64,000 nt of DNA from Gautieria morchelliformis (lineage: Eukaryota; Basidiomycota; Agaricomycetes; Gomphales; Gomphaceae). Location of the stretch: contig WHVA01000291.1 of the NCBI GenBank assembly GCA_015179125.1, forward strand, positions 78,851-142,850. The letters are read 5' to 3'. This document shows, piece by piece, positions 43,429-54,957 of this stretch; position 1 is the first letter of the stretch; each line of letters opens with the position of its first letter. A program made the position numbers and the translations under genes. The notes beneath the pieces are model-generated. The model did not search any database. It was not told the origin of the DNA and saw nothing but the letters and a program-made list of their open reading frames with translations.

Positions 43429-45698
43429 ATGGGCCCCGCAGACACTTCGCAGAAGCTTTTGGGTGTGGAGAAGCTTGCAACAGATGGAAGTAATTGGCCT
43501 CTGTGGCGAGCTACTCTCACAAGTTATTTTGAGTCCAAAAATCTACTCAGGCATATAGAAGGGAGAGCCATTCGACCTCCTGATCCTCCAGTCATGCCCC
43601 CAGGCCATATTCTCACAGAAGCTGAGGAAACTCAGATTGAGAAGGCTGAGGAGAAGCTGGAGAAGTATCTTGCCAGAGAAGGACAGGCCAAAACCCAAAT
43701 AATCGTCTCAGTGTCAGAGTCACTAGCTCTGATGCTACAGAAGAGACATACAGCAAAAGAAGTCTGGGATGCATTGGTCAATGAGATGACCAAAAAGCCC
43801 AAGATGGTCCTCACCAACCTACAGAGACAGCTTCGCAGTATGAGGTGTCCTGAGGATGGAGACTTGAGAGATCACTTGGACAAGGCCCAAGACCTCTATG
43901 CTCGTCTCAATGAGATGGGAGCCAGAATTTCTGAAGGAGAGTTCACCGACATTATCCTTGCATCACTTCCACCCTCCTATGAGGCAGTTATGAATGCCCT
44001 TACCACGTCGCTCGAAGAATGTGGAATGCCCTTAGTGCCTGATGATATTATCAGAGTACTAAAGGCTCAATACGACAGGAGAAAGACCCTCAATATTTCA
44101 CAAGAAGAGCAGGCATTTATTGGTTCATCTACGAAAGGGCAGAAGGGCCGGAAAGACCCGAAGGTGTCTGCATGCACTAATTGCCACAAGCCTGGACATG
44201 CTATAGAGAGTTGCTGGGCTAAAGGAGGTGGTAAAGAAGGCCAGGGGCCACGTCAGAAGAAGAAAGCGAAAGCCAAAAAGAAGAAGGGCAAAGCCAAGGC
44301 GAATGTTACCGAAGAAGTGTCCTCTGAGGAGGATGAGAGTGGCAGTCCAGCCGCTTTCGCCAACTTCGACTGCTCTAATTTGAGTAGTTTATCTCTGGAC
44401 ACTGTTGTTATCCTCGACACTGGAACGACCGCACATATGACCCCTCACAAGAATTTATTGAGGGATTACAGTCCATTCTCACAGCCGCGCACAATTCGTG
44501 CAGCCAACAAAGGCACTTTTGATGCCTTCGGTTCAGGCTCACTCGTGCTATCTAACAAGGTTGGAGATAAGACTGTGAACATTACATTGAAGGATACGTT
44601 CTACGCGCCCAAAATGGCTGTTACCCTGATCTCGATCGGCCGGTGCGATGATGCAGGCTATAACACACAAATAGCTGATCAGAAATGCACAATATCCAAT
44701 CGTAAAGGCAGGATATTGATGCAAGCACCGAAGCTGAATGGCTTATATCGATTTGATTTACAACACACAAGTGCCGAAGCGCATGTATGCGCATCAGCCA
44801 TGGAAATACATCAAAAAATGGGGCACATTTCACAAAAGTCCCTACAGCATTTGCTCAACCGTGGCATGATATTAGGCATTGAATTGAGCTCAAAAGGTGA
44901 CAAGGTTGTTTGCGATGCGTGCATTCAGGCGAAGATTGCACGCAAATCACTTCCTCAGGAACCCAGAAGCCGATCATCAAAATTCGGTGACAGAATTTAT
45001 TCTGATGTCTGGGGACCAGTGAGACACTCCACAATTGACAAGAAATCCTATTATGTGTCTTTCATCGACGACTACTCAAGAGAATCGGTTATCTATTTGA
45101 TGGCAAACAAATCGGAAGCATTTTCAAAATACAAACTCTACGAGGCCTTGATGCTTCGACAGAGGAACGTGCACATCAAAGCACTTGTTTCCGACAGAGG
45201 GGGCGAATATACAAGCTCGGAATTTGAACAGCATTTAGCCAAGCAAGGCACGAAGCATCGGTTAACCGTGCACGACACCCCAGAGTCAAATGGTGTTGCT
45301 GAACGTTTAAACCGAACTCTAGTTGAAAGAGCTCGTGCCATGCTATTGGAATCAAGTCTTCCTAAGACTCTATGGGGGCATGCAATTTTGCATGCCAACT
45401 ATCTTAGGAATCGGACACACACAAGAGCTTTGCCAGACAAAACCCCTTTTGAAATGATCCATCACGAGAAACCGAACCTGAAAGACATACACGTGTGGGG
45501 AATTGAAGTCTACGTTAAAGTCAAAGAGGGAAACAAACTAGCAGCCCGTGCCAAAAGAGCTCGGTGGATAGGAATCTCTGGACAGAGCCATGGTCACTGC
45601 ATCTACTGGCCTGACTCTCAGAAGGTTTCTGTCGAGCGGAATGTTATATTTGACTCAGAGATGAAGGGGGGCAAAGCTCCAATCATTTCTATTGAAGA
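43429..45698 (+). pseudogene. Copia B polyprotein, first part (gag, protease, integrase)
   Basis: Starts MGPADTSQKLLGVEKLATDG six bases after the LTR. Zinc knuckle CTNCHKPGHAIESC, Lys-rich linker, protease VILDTGTTAHMTPH, integrase zinc-binding HQKMGHISQKSLQHL...CDACIQAK, core YSDVWGP, SDRGGEYTSSEF and TPESNGVAERLNRTL. It is broken at the copia C insertion within IISIEE. Together with 50963-52943 it would form an open frame of about 1416 residues. Confidence 0.92.
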
Positions 45699-46196
45699 TG
45701 TTGGGTGCATTTATGCTCCTGCACCAAAATCAAGCATAATATATCCAATTTGTTGTGTGGCCTTCCAATTTCTTCTCACATTGTTCTTGTATTATGCATC
45801 CATTTCTCTGGTTATTTTCGAAATTTTCCACTCATTCCTTATCTCTCTATTTCATCTTGTTGTTCCTACTTTCACAAGCGGCTGCACCCAGCGGAGTCTG
45901 AAATGACTTCGACGCGCGAGCTCTTGGGCGCTAAAGGGCCGGGTAGTAGTACATGCGCAGTGGAACACATTTCCCCCTCTCTCAGTGACCACTAAATTCA
46001 CTGAGAGAGGCAAGTAAATTAGTCTAGTAGTCTTTGCATTTATTGACCTAGAAATCCTCTGTAGTGAATTGATTTCTAGGTAGTGTATAATATATTTAGA
46101 GTGACCACTAAATTCACTGAGAGAGTGAATTGATTTCTAGTCTATTCTTTTGAATAACAAGTCCATACCTACTGCCTATAATTCCTGTCCTCAACA
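45699..46196 (+). repeat. Copia C 5' LTR (498 bp)
   Basis: TGTTGGGTGC...CCTCAACA. It contains the hairpin CTCTCTCAGTGA/TCACTGAGAGAG (45977-46009), a second hairpin with arms ACCTAGAAATC/GATTTCTAGGT, and a second, one-armed copy of the CACTAAATTCACTGAGAGAG motif. Confidence 0.95.
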
Positions 46197-46201
46197 GGGT
46201 T

Positions 46202-49200
46202 ATGGGCCCCGGAGACACTTCTGAGAAGCTGTTGGGTGTTGAGAAGCTTGCTACTGATGGAAGTAATTGGCCATTGTGGCGAGCCACTCTCATCAGCTAT
46301 TTCGAGTCCAAAAATCTGCTCAAGCATGTAGAAGGGAGAGTCACTCGACCTCCTGATCCTCCAGTCATGCCCCCAGGCCATATTCTAACAGAAGCTGAGG
46401 AAACTCAGATGGATAAGGCCGAGGAGAAGCTGGAGAGATACCTTGCTAGAGAAGGACAAGCCAAGACCCAAATCATCGTCTCAGTGTCAGAGTCATTAGC
46501 CCTGATGCTACAGAAGCAGAAGACAGCAAAAGAGACTTGGGATGCACTGGTCAATGAAATGACCAAAAAGCCCAAGATGGTCCTCACCAGCCTACAGAGA
46601 CAGCTTCGCAGTATGAGGTGTCCTGAGGATGGAGACTTGAGAGATCACTTGGACAAGGCCCAAGACCTCTATGCTCGTCTCAATGAGATGGGAGCTAGAG
46701 TTTCTGAAGAAGAATTCATGGACATAATCCTTGCGTCACTTCCACCATCCTATGAGGCAGTCATGAATGCCCTTACAACTTCGCTTGAAGAATGCGGGAT
46801 GCCATTGGTCCCTGATAATATTATTAGGGTACTAAAGGCTCAGTATGACAGGAAGAAAACACTCCCGCAAGAAGAGCAGGTGTTTATTGGTTCATCTACT
46901 AAGAAGGACCAGAAGGGGCAGAAGGCGCATGTATGCACCAACTGCAAAAAGCCTGGACATTCCATCGAAAATTGCTGGGCTAAAGGAGGTGGTAAAGAAG
47001 GTCAAGGACCACGTCAGAAGAAGAAAGCCAAAGGCAAGAAGAAGAAGAAGGGTAAAGCAAAAGCGAATGTTGCCGAAGAAGAGTCTACTTCTGAGGAAAG
47101 TGGTGATGGGCATCTTGCCTTCACCAATTTCGACGAGTGCTCTAATTTCAATTTGAGCACATCCTCAGGAGTTATAGTCATACTCGACACCGGAACGACA
47201 TCGCATATGACTCCTCACAAAAATTTATTGAGGAACTACTGTCAATTCTCACAGCCGAGGACTATCCGAGCAGCCAACAAAGGTACCTTTGATGCCTTCG
47301 GCTCAGGACTGCTCGTATTATCCAATAAGGTTGGAGATAGAACAGTAGAAGTCACGTTGCAAGATACATACTATGCACCCAAAATTGCTGCTACCCTCGT
47401 CTCGATCGGTCGGTGCGATGATGCTGGCTACGACATTCGACTCGGTGGCCAGAGATGCACAATATCTAATGCTGCTGGAAAAGTATTGATGCAAGCACCG
47501 AAAGTCAATGGCTTATATCGACTAGACCTCCAGTCACCAAGTGCTCAAGCCCATATGTGTTTATCTGCCATGGAAATTCATCAAAAGATGGGGCACATCT
47601 CGCAGAAGTCCCTACAACATCTATTAAATCATGGCATGATATTGGGCATTGAACTGAGCTCCACAGGCGATAGAATTGTCTGTGATGCGTGTATTCAGGC
47701 CAAGATTGCGCGCAAACCTCTTCCTCGAGAACCCAGAGACCGAACATCAAAATTCGGTGACAGAATTTATTCTGATGTCTGGGGACCTGCAAGACACCTC
47801 ACGATCGATAAGAAGTCATATTATGTCTCCTTTATCGATGACTACTCAAGAGAATCGGTGATCTATCTCATGGCGAACAAATCAGAAGCATTCTCAAAGT
47901 ACAAGCTCTACGAGGCTTTAATGCTTCGACAGAGAAATGTGCACATCAAGGCACTTGTTTCTGATCGAGGGGGCGAGTATATGAGCTCTGAATTCGAACA
48001 GCATCTAGCCAAACAAGGCACGAAGCATCAGTTGACGGTACACGACACACCAGAGTCCAATGGTGTTGCGGAACGCCTGAATCGAACTCTCACTGAGAGA
48101 ACTCGTGCCATGCTGCTAGAATCAGGCCTTCCTAAGATATTATGGGGCTATGCGATACAGCATGCCAATTATCTTAGGAATAGGACGCATACAAGAGCTC
48201 TACCAGATAAAACGCCCTACGAGATGATTCACCATGAAAAACCGAATCTCAAAGACATTCACGCGTGGGGAACTGAAATTTATGTTAAAATCACTCAGGG
48301 AGATAAATTGGCAGCTCGTGCCAAGAGAGCTCGGTGGATAGGAATTTCTGCGCAGAGCCATGGTCATTATGTTTATTGGCCTGACTCGCACAAAGTTTCT
48401 GTCGAGCGGAACGTTGTGTTTGATTCAGAGATGAAGAAGGGAAAAGTCCCAATCATTTCTATTGAGGAACCCAAGCTACCTACGTCTAGAGAGGAGAAGA
48501 AGGCCATTCCGGCATCAGTGCCTGTGTCCGGTCGCTTAGTCAGCGAAGAGGCAAAGATCGAAGAAATTGATGAAAGTGCACCAGAGGAATATCTTGAAAA
48601 GCTGCAACCTATTCAGGGAGTTGATGACAGACCTAGAGAAGCTGAACCGATAAGGAGAAGCGAAAGGATCCGTCAACAACAAGTGCAGCCGGCCCCATCA
48701 GGTCCCGTAACAAGATCTCAAACCCAGAGACAAGCTGGCGCACATATGACTACGCTAGCTTACGAGGACGTTGAGGACCATAAAGAAGTTTTATTCGACC
48801 AAGAATTATCCTCCGAGATTGATGGCATCAGTAGCTATGAGTGTGCCATCAGTGCGTTTCTAACCGACGGTCAAAACAATAACAAGGCGCCGGATTTGAG
48901 TCAAATTGAACCTAGCAATGCAGACGAAGCTCTGAATAATCCTATATGGAAGAAATCAATGGACAAAGAGTATGAGGCCCTAATCGACAAGGGAGTGTGG
49001 GAACGAGCCAAACCACCTCCTGGAGCCAATATTGTCGGTAATAAATGGGTCTACCTTTGGAAGCGTAATCCAGAAGGGAAACCAATAATGCCTAAATCGA
49101 GAATGGTCGCCCAAGGCTTCACACAGAAGTTTGGAGTCGACTATGATGAGACATACTCACCTGTTGCTCGGTTATCCTCCCTACGGATCATATGTGCCAT

Positions 49201-50446
49201 TGCTGCTAGGAATGACTGGCCTATTCATCAAATGGACGTGGACTATGCATACCTCAATGCTACGTTGCCCGAACCTATTTACATGAAGCAGCCGTATGGA
49301 TATGAGTCAGGAGACAAAGGCGAAGTGCTACTTTTGAAGAAAGCACTCTACGGCCTCAAGCAATCTGGAAGAGAATGGTATAAACGTCTAAGTGGTGAAT
49401 TCCACAAGTTAGGATTCACTACGTCAGCCACAGATGGGGCTGTATTTTATAGACGTGGCGGAAAGGGGCATGTGATCATTGCAACAGCTGTGGACGATCT
49501 TACCATCACAGCTGAGAATCAATCAGTCCTGGACGAAGTCAAACGAGATCTTGCTCAGGTCTTCAGTATGAAAGACCTAGGCGAGATTCATTGGCTATTG
49601 AATCTCAAAATCGAGAGAGACTGGCTGAAGAAGACCATTGCAATTTCACAACCTGCATACATCGAGAAGATCATCAAAAAATTTAATCTCGAAGATGCAA
49701 AGACTTATGCTACACCTCTTGATCCAGCCGTAAAATTATCTAAAGACCAATGTCCTTCTACAGAGAGAGGCAAGAAAGCCATGTCGAAGTTTCCATACAG
49801 GCAAGCTATAGGATCACTGATGTGGGCGGCTGTAGCCACTCGACCTGACATTGCATTTGCGGTGTCATTACTCTCGCAATTCCTTGAAAATCCAGGTGGC
49901 ACACACTGGAATGCAGTCAAACGTGTCTTCAAATATTTGAAAGGCACGAAGCATTACAAGCTCACACTTGGAAGAAATCAAGACGGCTTGATGGGGTATT
50001 CAGATGCGGATTGGGGTTCACAGAGTCATAGGCGTTCGTATTCGGCATACTTATTTCAGATTGATGGAGCCACTGTTTCATGGAGTTGCCAGAAACAGTC
50101 GATAGTAGCCCTCTCATCAACTGAAGCCGAATTCGTCGCCCTGACCCATGCGGGCAAAGAGGCTCTTTGGATGCGCCATTTTATTTCTGAAATATTCCAA
50201 CCACTGAACAGACCCATCCAAGTTTATTCAGACAATCAATCAGCCATTGCCATCACGTATGGCACCCAACAACACACGAGAACCAAGCATTTCGACATCC
50301 GATTATATTTCCTTCGAGATATAATCAAAAATCAACAAGCCAAGCTCGTTTATTTGCCAACCGAACAAATGTTGGCAGATATCCTCACTAAAGGACTTCC
50401 CAGTCCTAGAGTGAAGATTCTCAACGAGCAAATCGGAATATATTAA
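46202..50446 (+). CDS. Copia C gag-pol polyprotein (1414 aa)
   Basis: Single frame in the copia order. Gag (residues 1-230; LRSMRCPEDGDLRDHLDKAQ, LASLPPSYEAVMNAL). CCHC knuckle CTNCKKPGHSIENC (about 245), Lys-rich linker. Protease VILDTGTTSHMTPH (about 328). Integrase zinc-binding HQKMGH...CDACIQAK (459-500) and core Asp in YSDVWGP (about 524), Asp in SDRGGEY (about 587), Glu in TPESNG (about 617). RT from about 900 with PPPGANIVGNKWVY, QMDVDYAYLNATLPEPIY, KKALYGLKQSGREWYKRL and catalytic AVDDLTIT (about 1097). RNase H with GYSDADWGSQSH, IVALSSTEAEFVALTHAGKE and YSDNQSAIAI. Ends NEQIGIY. No frameshift or stop. The start ATG lies only five bases after the LTR. Confidence 0.97.
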   Translation: MGPGDTSEKLLGVEKLATDGSNWPLWRATLISYFESKNLLKHVEGRVTRPPDPPVMPPGHILTEAEETQMDKAEEKLERYLAREGQAKTQIIVSVSESLALMLQKQKTAKETWDALVNEMTKKPKMVLTSLQRQLRSMRCPEDGDLRDHLDKAQDLYARLNEMGARVSEEEFMDIILASLPPSYEAVMNALTTSLEECGMPLVPDNIIRVLKAQYDRKKTLPQEEQVFIGSSTKKDQKGQKAHVCTNCKKPGHSIENCWAKGGGKEGQGPRQKKKAKGKKKKKGKAKANVAEEESTSEESGDGHLAFTNFDECSNFNLSTSSGVIVILDTGTTSHMTPHKNLLRNYCQFSQPRTIRAANKGTFDAFGSGLLVLSNKVGDRTVEVTLQDTYYAPKIAATLVSIGRCDDAGYDIRLGGQRCTISNAAGKVLMQAPKVNGLYRLDLQSPSAQAHMCLSAMEIHQKMGHISQKSLQHLLNHGMILGIELSSTGDRIVCDACIQAKIARKPLPREPRDRTSKFGDRIYSDVWGPARHLTIDKKSYYVSFIDDYSRESVIYLMANKSEAFSKYKLYEALMLRQRNVHIKALVSDRGGEYMSSEFEQHLAKQGTKHQLTVHDTPESNGVAERLNRTLTERTRAMLLESGLPKILWGYAIQHANYLRNRTHTRALPDKTPYEMIHHEKPNLKDIHAWGTEIYVKITQGDKLAARAKRARWIGISAQSHGHYVYWPDSHKVSVERNVVFDSEMKKGKVPIISIEEPKLPTSREEKKAIPASVPVSGRLVSEEAKIEEIDESAPEEYLEKLQPIQGVDDRPREAEPIRRSERIRQQQVQPAPSGPVTRSQTQRQAGAHMTTLAYEDVEDHKEVLFDQELSSEIDGISSYECAISAFLTDGQNNNKAPDLSQIEPSNADEALNNPIWKKSMDKEYEALIDKGVWERAKPPPGANIVGNKWVYLWKRNPEGKPIMPKSRMVAQGFTQKFGVDYDETYSPVARLSSLRIICAIAARNDWPIHQMDVDYAYLNATLPEPIYMKQPYGYESGDKGEVLLLKKALYGLKQSGREWYKRLSGEFHKLGFTTSATDGAVFYRRGGKGHVIIATAVDDLTITAENQSVLDEVKRDLAQVFSMKDLGEIHWLLNLKIERDWLKKTIAISQPAYIEKIIKKFNLEDAKTYATPLDPAVKLSKDQCPSTERGKKAMSKFPYRQAIGSLMWAAVATRPDIAFAVSLLSQFLENPGGTHWNAVKRVFKYLKGTKHYKLTLGRNQDGLMGYSDADWGSQSHRRSYSAYLFQIDGATVSWSCQKQSIVALSSTEAEFVALTHAGKEALWMRHFISEIFQPLNRPIQVYSDNQSAIAITYGTQQHTRTKHFDIRLYFLRDIIKNQQAKLVYLPTEQMLADILTKGLPSPRVKILNEQIGIY

Positions 50447-50459
50447 GCTTGAGGGGACG
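50447..50459 (+). other. Copia C polypurine tract
   Basis: GCTTGAGGGGACG lies between the polyprotein stop and the 3' LTR, with purine-rich GAGGGGA. Confidence 0.7.
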
Positions 50460-50957
50460 TGTTGGGTGCATTTATGCTCCTGCACCAAAATCAAGCATAA
50501 TATATCCAATTTGTTGTGTGGCCTTCCAATTTCTTCTCACATTGTTCTTGTATTATGCATCCATTTCTCTGGTTATTTTCGAAATTTTCCACTCATTCCT
50601 TATCTCTCTATTTCATCTTGTTGTTCCTACTTTCACAAGCGGCTGCACCCAGCGGAGTCTGAAATGACTTCGACGCGCGAGCTCTTGGGCGCTAAAGGGC
50701 CGGGTAGTAGTACATGCGCAGTGGAACACATTTCCCCCTCTCTCAGTGACCACTAAATTCACTGAGAGAGGCAAGTAAATTAGTCTAGTAGTCTTTGCAT
50801 TTATTGACCTAGAAATCCTCTGTAGTGAATTGATTTCTAGGTAGTGTATAATATATTTAGAGTGACCACTAAATTCACTGAGAGAGTGAATTGATTTCTA
50901 GTCTATTCTTTTGAATAACAAGTCCATACCTACTGCCTATAATTCCTGTCCTCAACA
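50460..50957 (+). repeat. Copia C 3' LTR (498 bp)
   Basis: Same length and ends as the 5' LTR; I see no difference on reading. Confidence 0.95.
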
Positions 50958-50962
50958 GAAGA

Positions 50963-52943
50963 GTCACAGCTACCTACGTCCAGAAAAATGGTACAGGCCA
51001 TCTCGGCGCCAGCACCTATGCCTAGTCGCTTAGTCAGCAAGGAGGCAAAGATCGAGGAAATTGATGATGATGAATCAGAGGAACGTCTGAAAGAGCTGCA
51101 ACCCAGTCAGACTGTTGATGTCAGACCTAAAGAAGCTGCTCCAACAAGGAGAAGCGAGAGGATCTGTCAGCAGCAGGTGCAGCCGGCCCCAAGTGGTCCC
51201 GTAACAAGATCTCAAACTAAGAGACATGCTGGTGCAGACATCACTACACTAGCTTACGAGGACATTGAGGACCATCAAGACGAATTATTCAAACAAGATT
51301 TATCCTCTGTCACTGACGGCATCAGTGATTATAACCTTGCCATCAGTACATTTTCGACCTCCGATCAAAACAAAGATAAGGTGCTGCCAGATTTGAATCA
51401 GACCGATCCTAGCAATGCAGATGAAGCCTTAAATGATCCTATGTGGAAAGCATCGATGGATAAAGAGTACAAGGTGCTACTCGACAAAGGTGTATGGGAA
51501 GTGGTTAAACCACCTCCTGGGGCAAATATTGTCGGAAATAGATGGGTATTCCTCTGGAAACGCAATCCAGAAGGTAAACCCATTACACCTAGATCGAGGA
51601 TGGTCGCCCAAGGCTTTACACAAAGTTTTGGAGTCGACTACAATGAAACCTATGCACCTGTTGCTCGGATGACTTCCTTACGGATTATATGTGCCATTGC
51701 TGCCAGGAACAACTGGCCTATCCACCAAATGGATGTGGACAGTGCGTATTTGAATGCTACACTGCCAGAACCTATTTACATGAGACAGCCGTATGGATAT
51801 GAGACCGGAGACAAAGATGATGTCCTCCTGCTGAAGAAAGCACTTTACGGCCTCAAACAGTCTGGAAGGGAATGGTACAAACGTCTGAGTGGTGAATTTC
51901 TCAAGTTAGGATTCACTAAATCAGCTTCGGATCGAGCTGTATTTTGCAGACGTGGACCGAGAGGACATGCGATTATTGCAACGGCAGTAGACAACCTCAC
52001 TATCACAGCTGAGAGTCAACCAATCCTCGATGGGGTAAAGCATGATCTTGCCCAGATCTTCAGTATGAAAGATCTAGGCGAGATTCACTGGCTTTTGAAC
52101 CTCAAAATTGAAAGAGATTGGAATAACAAATCGATTGCAATATCACAAGCCGCATACATCCAGAAAATCATCAAAAAATTCAATCTGGATGATGCCAAAA
52201 CATTTTCTACGCCTCTCGACCCAGCCGTTAAATTATCCAGGGACCAATGCCCTTCCACAGATGAAGACAAACAGAAGATGTCAAGAATTCCATACAGACA
52301 AGCAATAGGATCATTGATGTGGGCAGCTGTAGCCACTCGACCAGACATTGCATTCGCAGTGTCATTACTTTCTCAATTCCTCGAAAACCCAGGTCCAACA
52401 CATTGGCATGCAGTCAAACGTGTCTTTAAATATCTAAAAGGCACGATGGACTACAAATTGACACTTGGGAAAAATCGAGACGGCCTCATTGGGTATTCAG
52501 ATGTGGATTGGGCTTCTCAAGAGCACAGGCACTCATACTCGGCTTATATTTTTCAGATTGATGGAGGGACAGTATCATGGAGTTGTCAAAAACAATCCAT
52601 AGTAGCCCTATCATCAACTGAAGCCGAATTCATTGCTCTGACTCATGCGAGCAAAGAAGCCTTATGGATGCGCCACTTTATTTCTGAAGTATTCCAACCG
52701 CTGAATTGTCCCATCAAACTTTATTCAGACAATCAATCAGCCATTGCCATCGTCTATGGCACTCAACAACACACGAGGACCAAGCATTTCGACATTAGAT
52801 TATATTTCATCCGAGATATAGTCGAAGATGAAGAAATTAAGCTTGTGTACCTACCAACGGAACACATGCTAGCCGATCTTCTCACTAAAGGACTTCCTAG
52901 TCCTAGAGTGAGAATCCTCAACGAGAAAATCGGAATATATTAA
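50963..52943 (+). pseudogene. Copia B polyprotein, second part (RT, RNase H)
   Basis: In frame with the part before copia C once C and one GAAGA copy are removed. It has RRSERICQQQVQPAPSGPV, PPPGANIVGNRWVFLW, QMDVDSAYLNATLPEPIY, KKALYGLKQSGREWYKRL, RNase H IVALSSTEAEFIALTHASKE, and ends NEKIGIY. The RT catalytic pair is AVDNLTIT: the second Asp (present in copia C) is Asn. The RNase H start reads YSDVDWAS instead of YSDADWGS. B was therefore probably inactive even without the insertion. Confidence 0.92.
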
Positions 52944-52956
52944 GCTTGAGGGGGCG

Positions 52957-53444
52957 TGTTGGGTGCATTTATGCTCCTGCACCAAAATCAAGCATAATAT
53001 ATTCAATTTATTGTGTGGTGTTTCAATATTTTCTCATACTGTTCTTGTACTATGCATCCACTTCTCTGCTTATTTTCGAAATTTTCTAGTCACTCCCTAT
53101 CTCTCCATTCCATTCTGTTATTTCTATTTTCATAGGCGGCTGCACCCAGCGGAGTTTGGAATGACTTCGACGCGCGAGCCCTTGGGCGCTAAAGGGCCGG
53201 GTGCAAGTATATGCCTTCTGAGACAGGATTACACTCCTCTCTCAGTGACAATAAATTCACTGAGAGAGGCGAGTAGTATCTTTCATATTTACATAGCATG
53301 TTGACTGAAAATCATGTAGTATATTTGATTCTAGGTATTGTATTAATATATCAGTGACAATAAATTCACTGAGAGAGTATATTTGATTCTAGCTTTCTAA
53401 GAACTCTACCGAACCTTCCCTGCCATAGCCCCTAGTTGCTAACA
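52957..53444 (+). repeat. Copia B 3' LTR
   Basis: 488 bp, TGTTGGGTGC...GCTAACA, preceded by the purine-rich GCTTGAGGGGGCG. Confidence 0.93.
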
Positions 53445-53449
53445 GTGTG

Positions 53450-53800
53450 TGACTGTTTTTTGTATTGATTTCAAATAATATTATCTCTGTTTATTTTAAT
53501 ATATGCCTGTGGGTTAAATTATCTCATACTGGTTTGGAATACAATTGCCTGTTACAAGCAGGTGTGCCTGTAGGTCACTGCGCTCCAAGTAGACTATATG
53601 CATGAGGCCATTCCGGCAAGGTCCGCATCTGACAATGAGGCTCACTTACAATATGATTCACTCGGGTATTTACACATCCGAATAGGTGATGCACTCAGAT
53701 ACACGATCAATGACGTGTGTATCTAATGTGCACGCATCATAGGTTTGGTCAGACCTATTTGGAGATCTGCGTACCTCACCTACTCTTTTGCCGAGCACCA
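53450..53800. other. Spacer right of copia B
   Basis: Continuation of the locus left of 42,934; AT-rich with no recognisable gene. Confidence 0.4.
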
Positions 53801-53819
53801 ACATAAACTGACTAATTTT

Positions 53820-54957
53820 CAGGTTCTCAGACTACAATTACCAACCCTTAAAACCCGGTGATTCTGGCTCTTGCAGTTCCCATTCTGGCTCCTGTCCAGC
53901 TGCCCCCCCCCCAGCCCCCTTCCACTGCCACACCCTTCAGCAGTGCCTGTCTTGCAGCATCCCAAAGGATCATTTAGTTTTGCTGGATTCTGGTGCTTGC
54001 TAAAGAAAAACGGCAAACCTTCAAGAGGTGCTCAGAATTGTATTTCAGAAGATGCACTGGATGTTGCAGGAATGAATTCAAGACTGCAGAGAAACAGAAA
54101 TAGAGGCGAGCTGAATTTCCTACTCACAACAAATGTTCAGCCTAGTGGACTGCGCCAGTTACCGTTCTCGCTACTCAACCCCTTGACCCAGCTCTCAACT
54201 CGAGTATTCCTGCTGCATCCAGCTCTACTGCCTCAGGTAACAAGCCAGATACAGTCCATGTTAGACCATATGCTGTTGGTCCTATGTGGAATGCAGAAAC
54301 TAGGACCGCTCATGAGGCTGCGGCAATCACACAGCAGCAGAAGGTTGAAAACCGTCTCCTCAAAATGGCTCCGCATTGCACAATCAGGCTTTTTATATGG
54401 CATGCGGTAATTTTGCATATCTTTTGTATCAATGACATCAGTTATTAATCGAGGAAACTGAGCTGCCAAAATGTTTCCCAGTTGTTGTGGACTCCTACCC
54501 TGATTTTTCATTCTCCATGGCCACACATGCTGTCTCGTTTCTCAATATCAGCTGCACTGATACACTCGAGGCATGGAATCATCAACATGGCTATTGGGAA
54601 CTGCACTCCTTATCAACACATTGTCATGTAACTGAGAATCAAAGCCTGCTCTACAAGCTTATTCCCAATGCTAGCTCATCTCTCAAGGATGGCAAATGTG
54701 TTGGATTGGCAGAAGAACTCGCAATGCAACCTGTGCTTGGAAAGCGCACACAACCGACTGAACAAGTTGTATTGCCTGTTCTAAAGGGCTGCCATTCAAC
54801 CTCATAGAGAGCTCAGCCCCCACTGTCTCTTCCCAGCATTCTCCATCCATATCCATGGCCTTGACCTCTCTATAAAGATATCTATCTTAAGCCTCAGGTC
54901 ACAAGAGCACGACAGAACTTGACCAATGTGTGGTATTCTGATGCTACGTATTGACAG
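53820..54957 (+). pseudogene. Cysteine-cluster protein (copy 2), cut by Gypsy-2
   Basis: Exon-like segments match the order of the gene at 18.9-20.8 kb. A Pro-rich stretch (about 53,875-53,950) is followed by FKRCSELYFRRCTGCCRNEF (about 54,020-54,090), then KVENRLLKMAPHCTIRLFIW (about 54,345-54,405). Next is DTLEAWNHQHGYWELHSL, ENQSLLYKLI, KCVGLAEELAMQPVLGK (54,550-54,750; compare ETWIPAHQHWEQHSLE and LLYKLI in copy 1). Frames change between segments, partly by plausible introns. Coding traces stop where the Gypsy-2 LTR begins at 54,958. Function unknown; cysteines suggest metal binding. Confidence 0.5.

Larger units (their letters stand above)
45699..50957 (+). mobile_element. Intact Ty1/copia element C
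   Basis: Two 498-bp LTRs (45699-46196 and 50460-50957) flanked by GAAGA duplications (45694-45698 and 50958-50962), with one uninterrupted 1414-residue polyprotein between. LTRs look identical on reading. This is a recent insertion into copia B and very likely autonomous. Confidence 0.97.
42935..53444 (+). mobile_element. Ty1/copia element B, interrupted by copia C
   Basis: LTRs of 488 bp at 42935-43422 and 52957-53444, flanked by the 5-bp duplication GTGTG (42930-42934 and 53445-53449). The polyprotein is split at 45,698/50,958 by copia C. LTRs differ from each other by a few bases (e.g. ACAGTATTAC against ACAGGATTAC). Confidence 0.95.

Noticed and set aside
50466-50756. Open frames of 70-116 residues repeated in every copia LTR
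   Set aside because: They lie wholly inside LTRs, differ between subfamilies by frame-breaking changes, and show no domain; chance frames.
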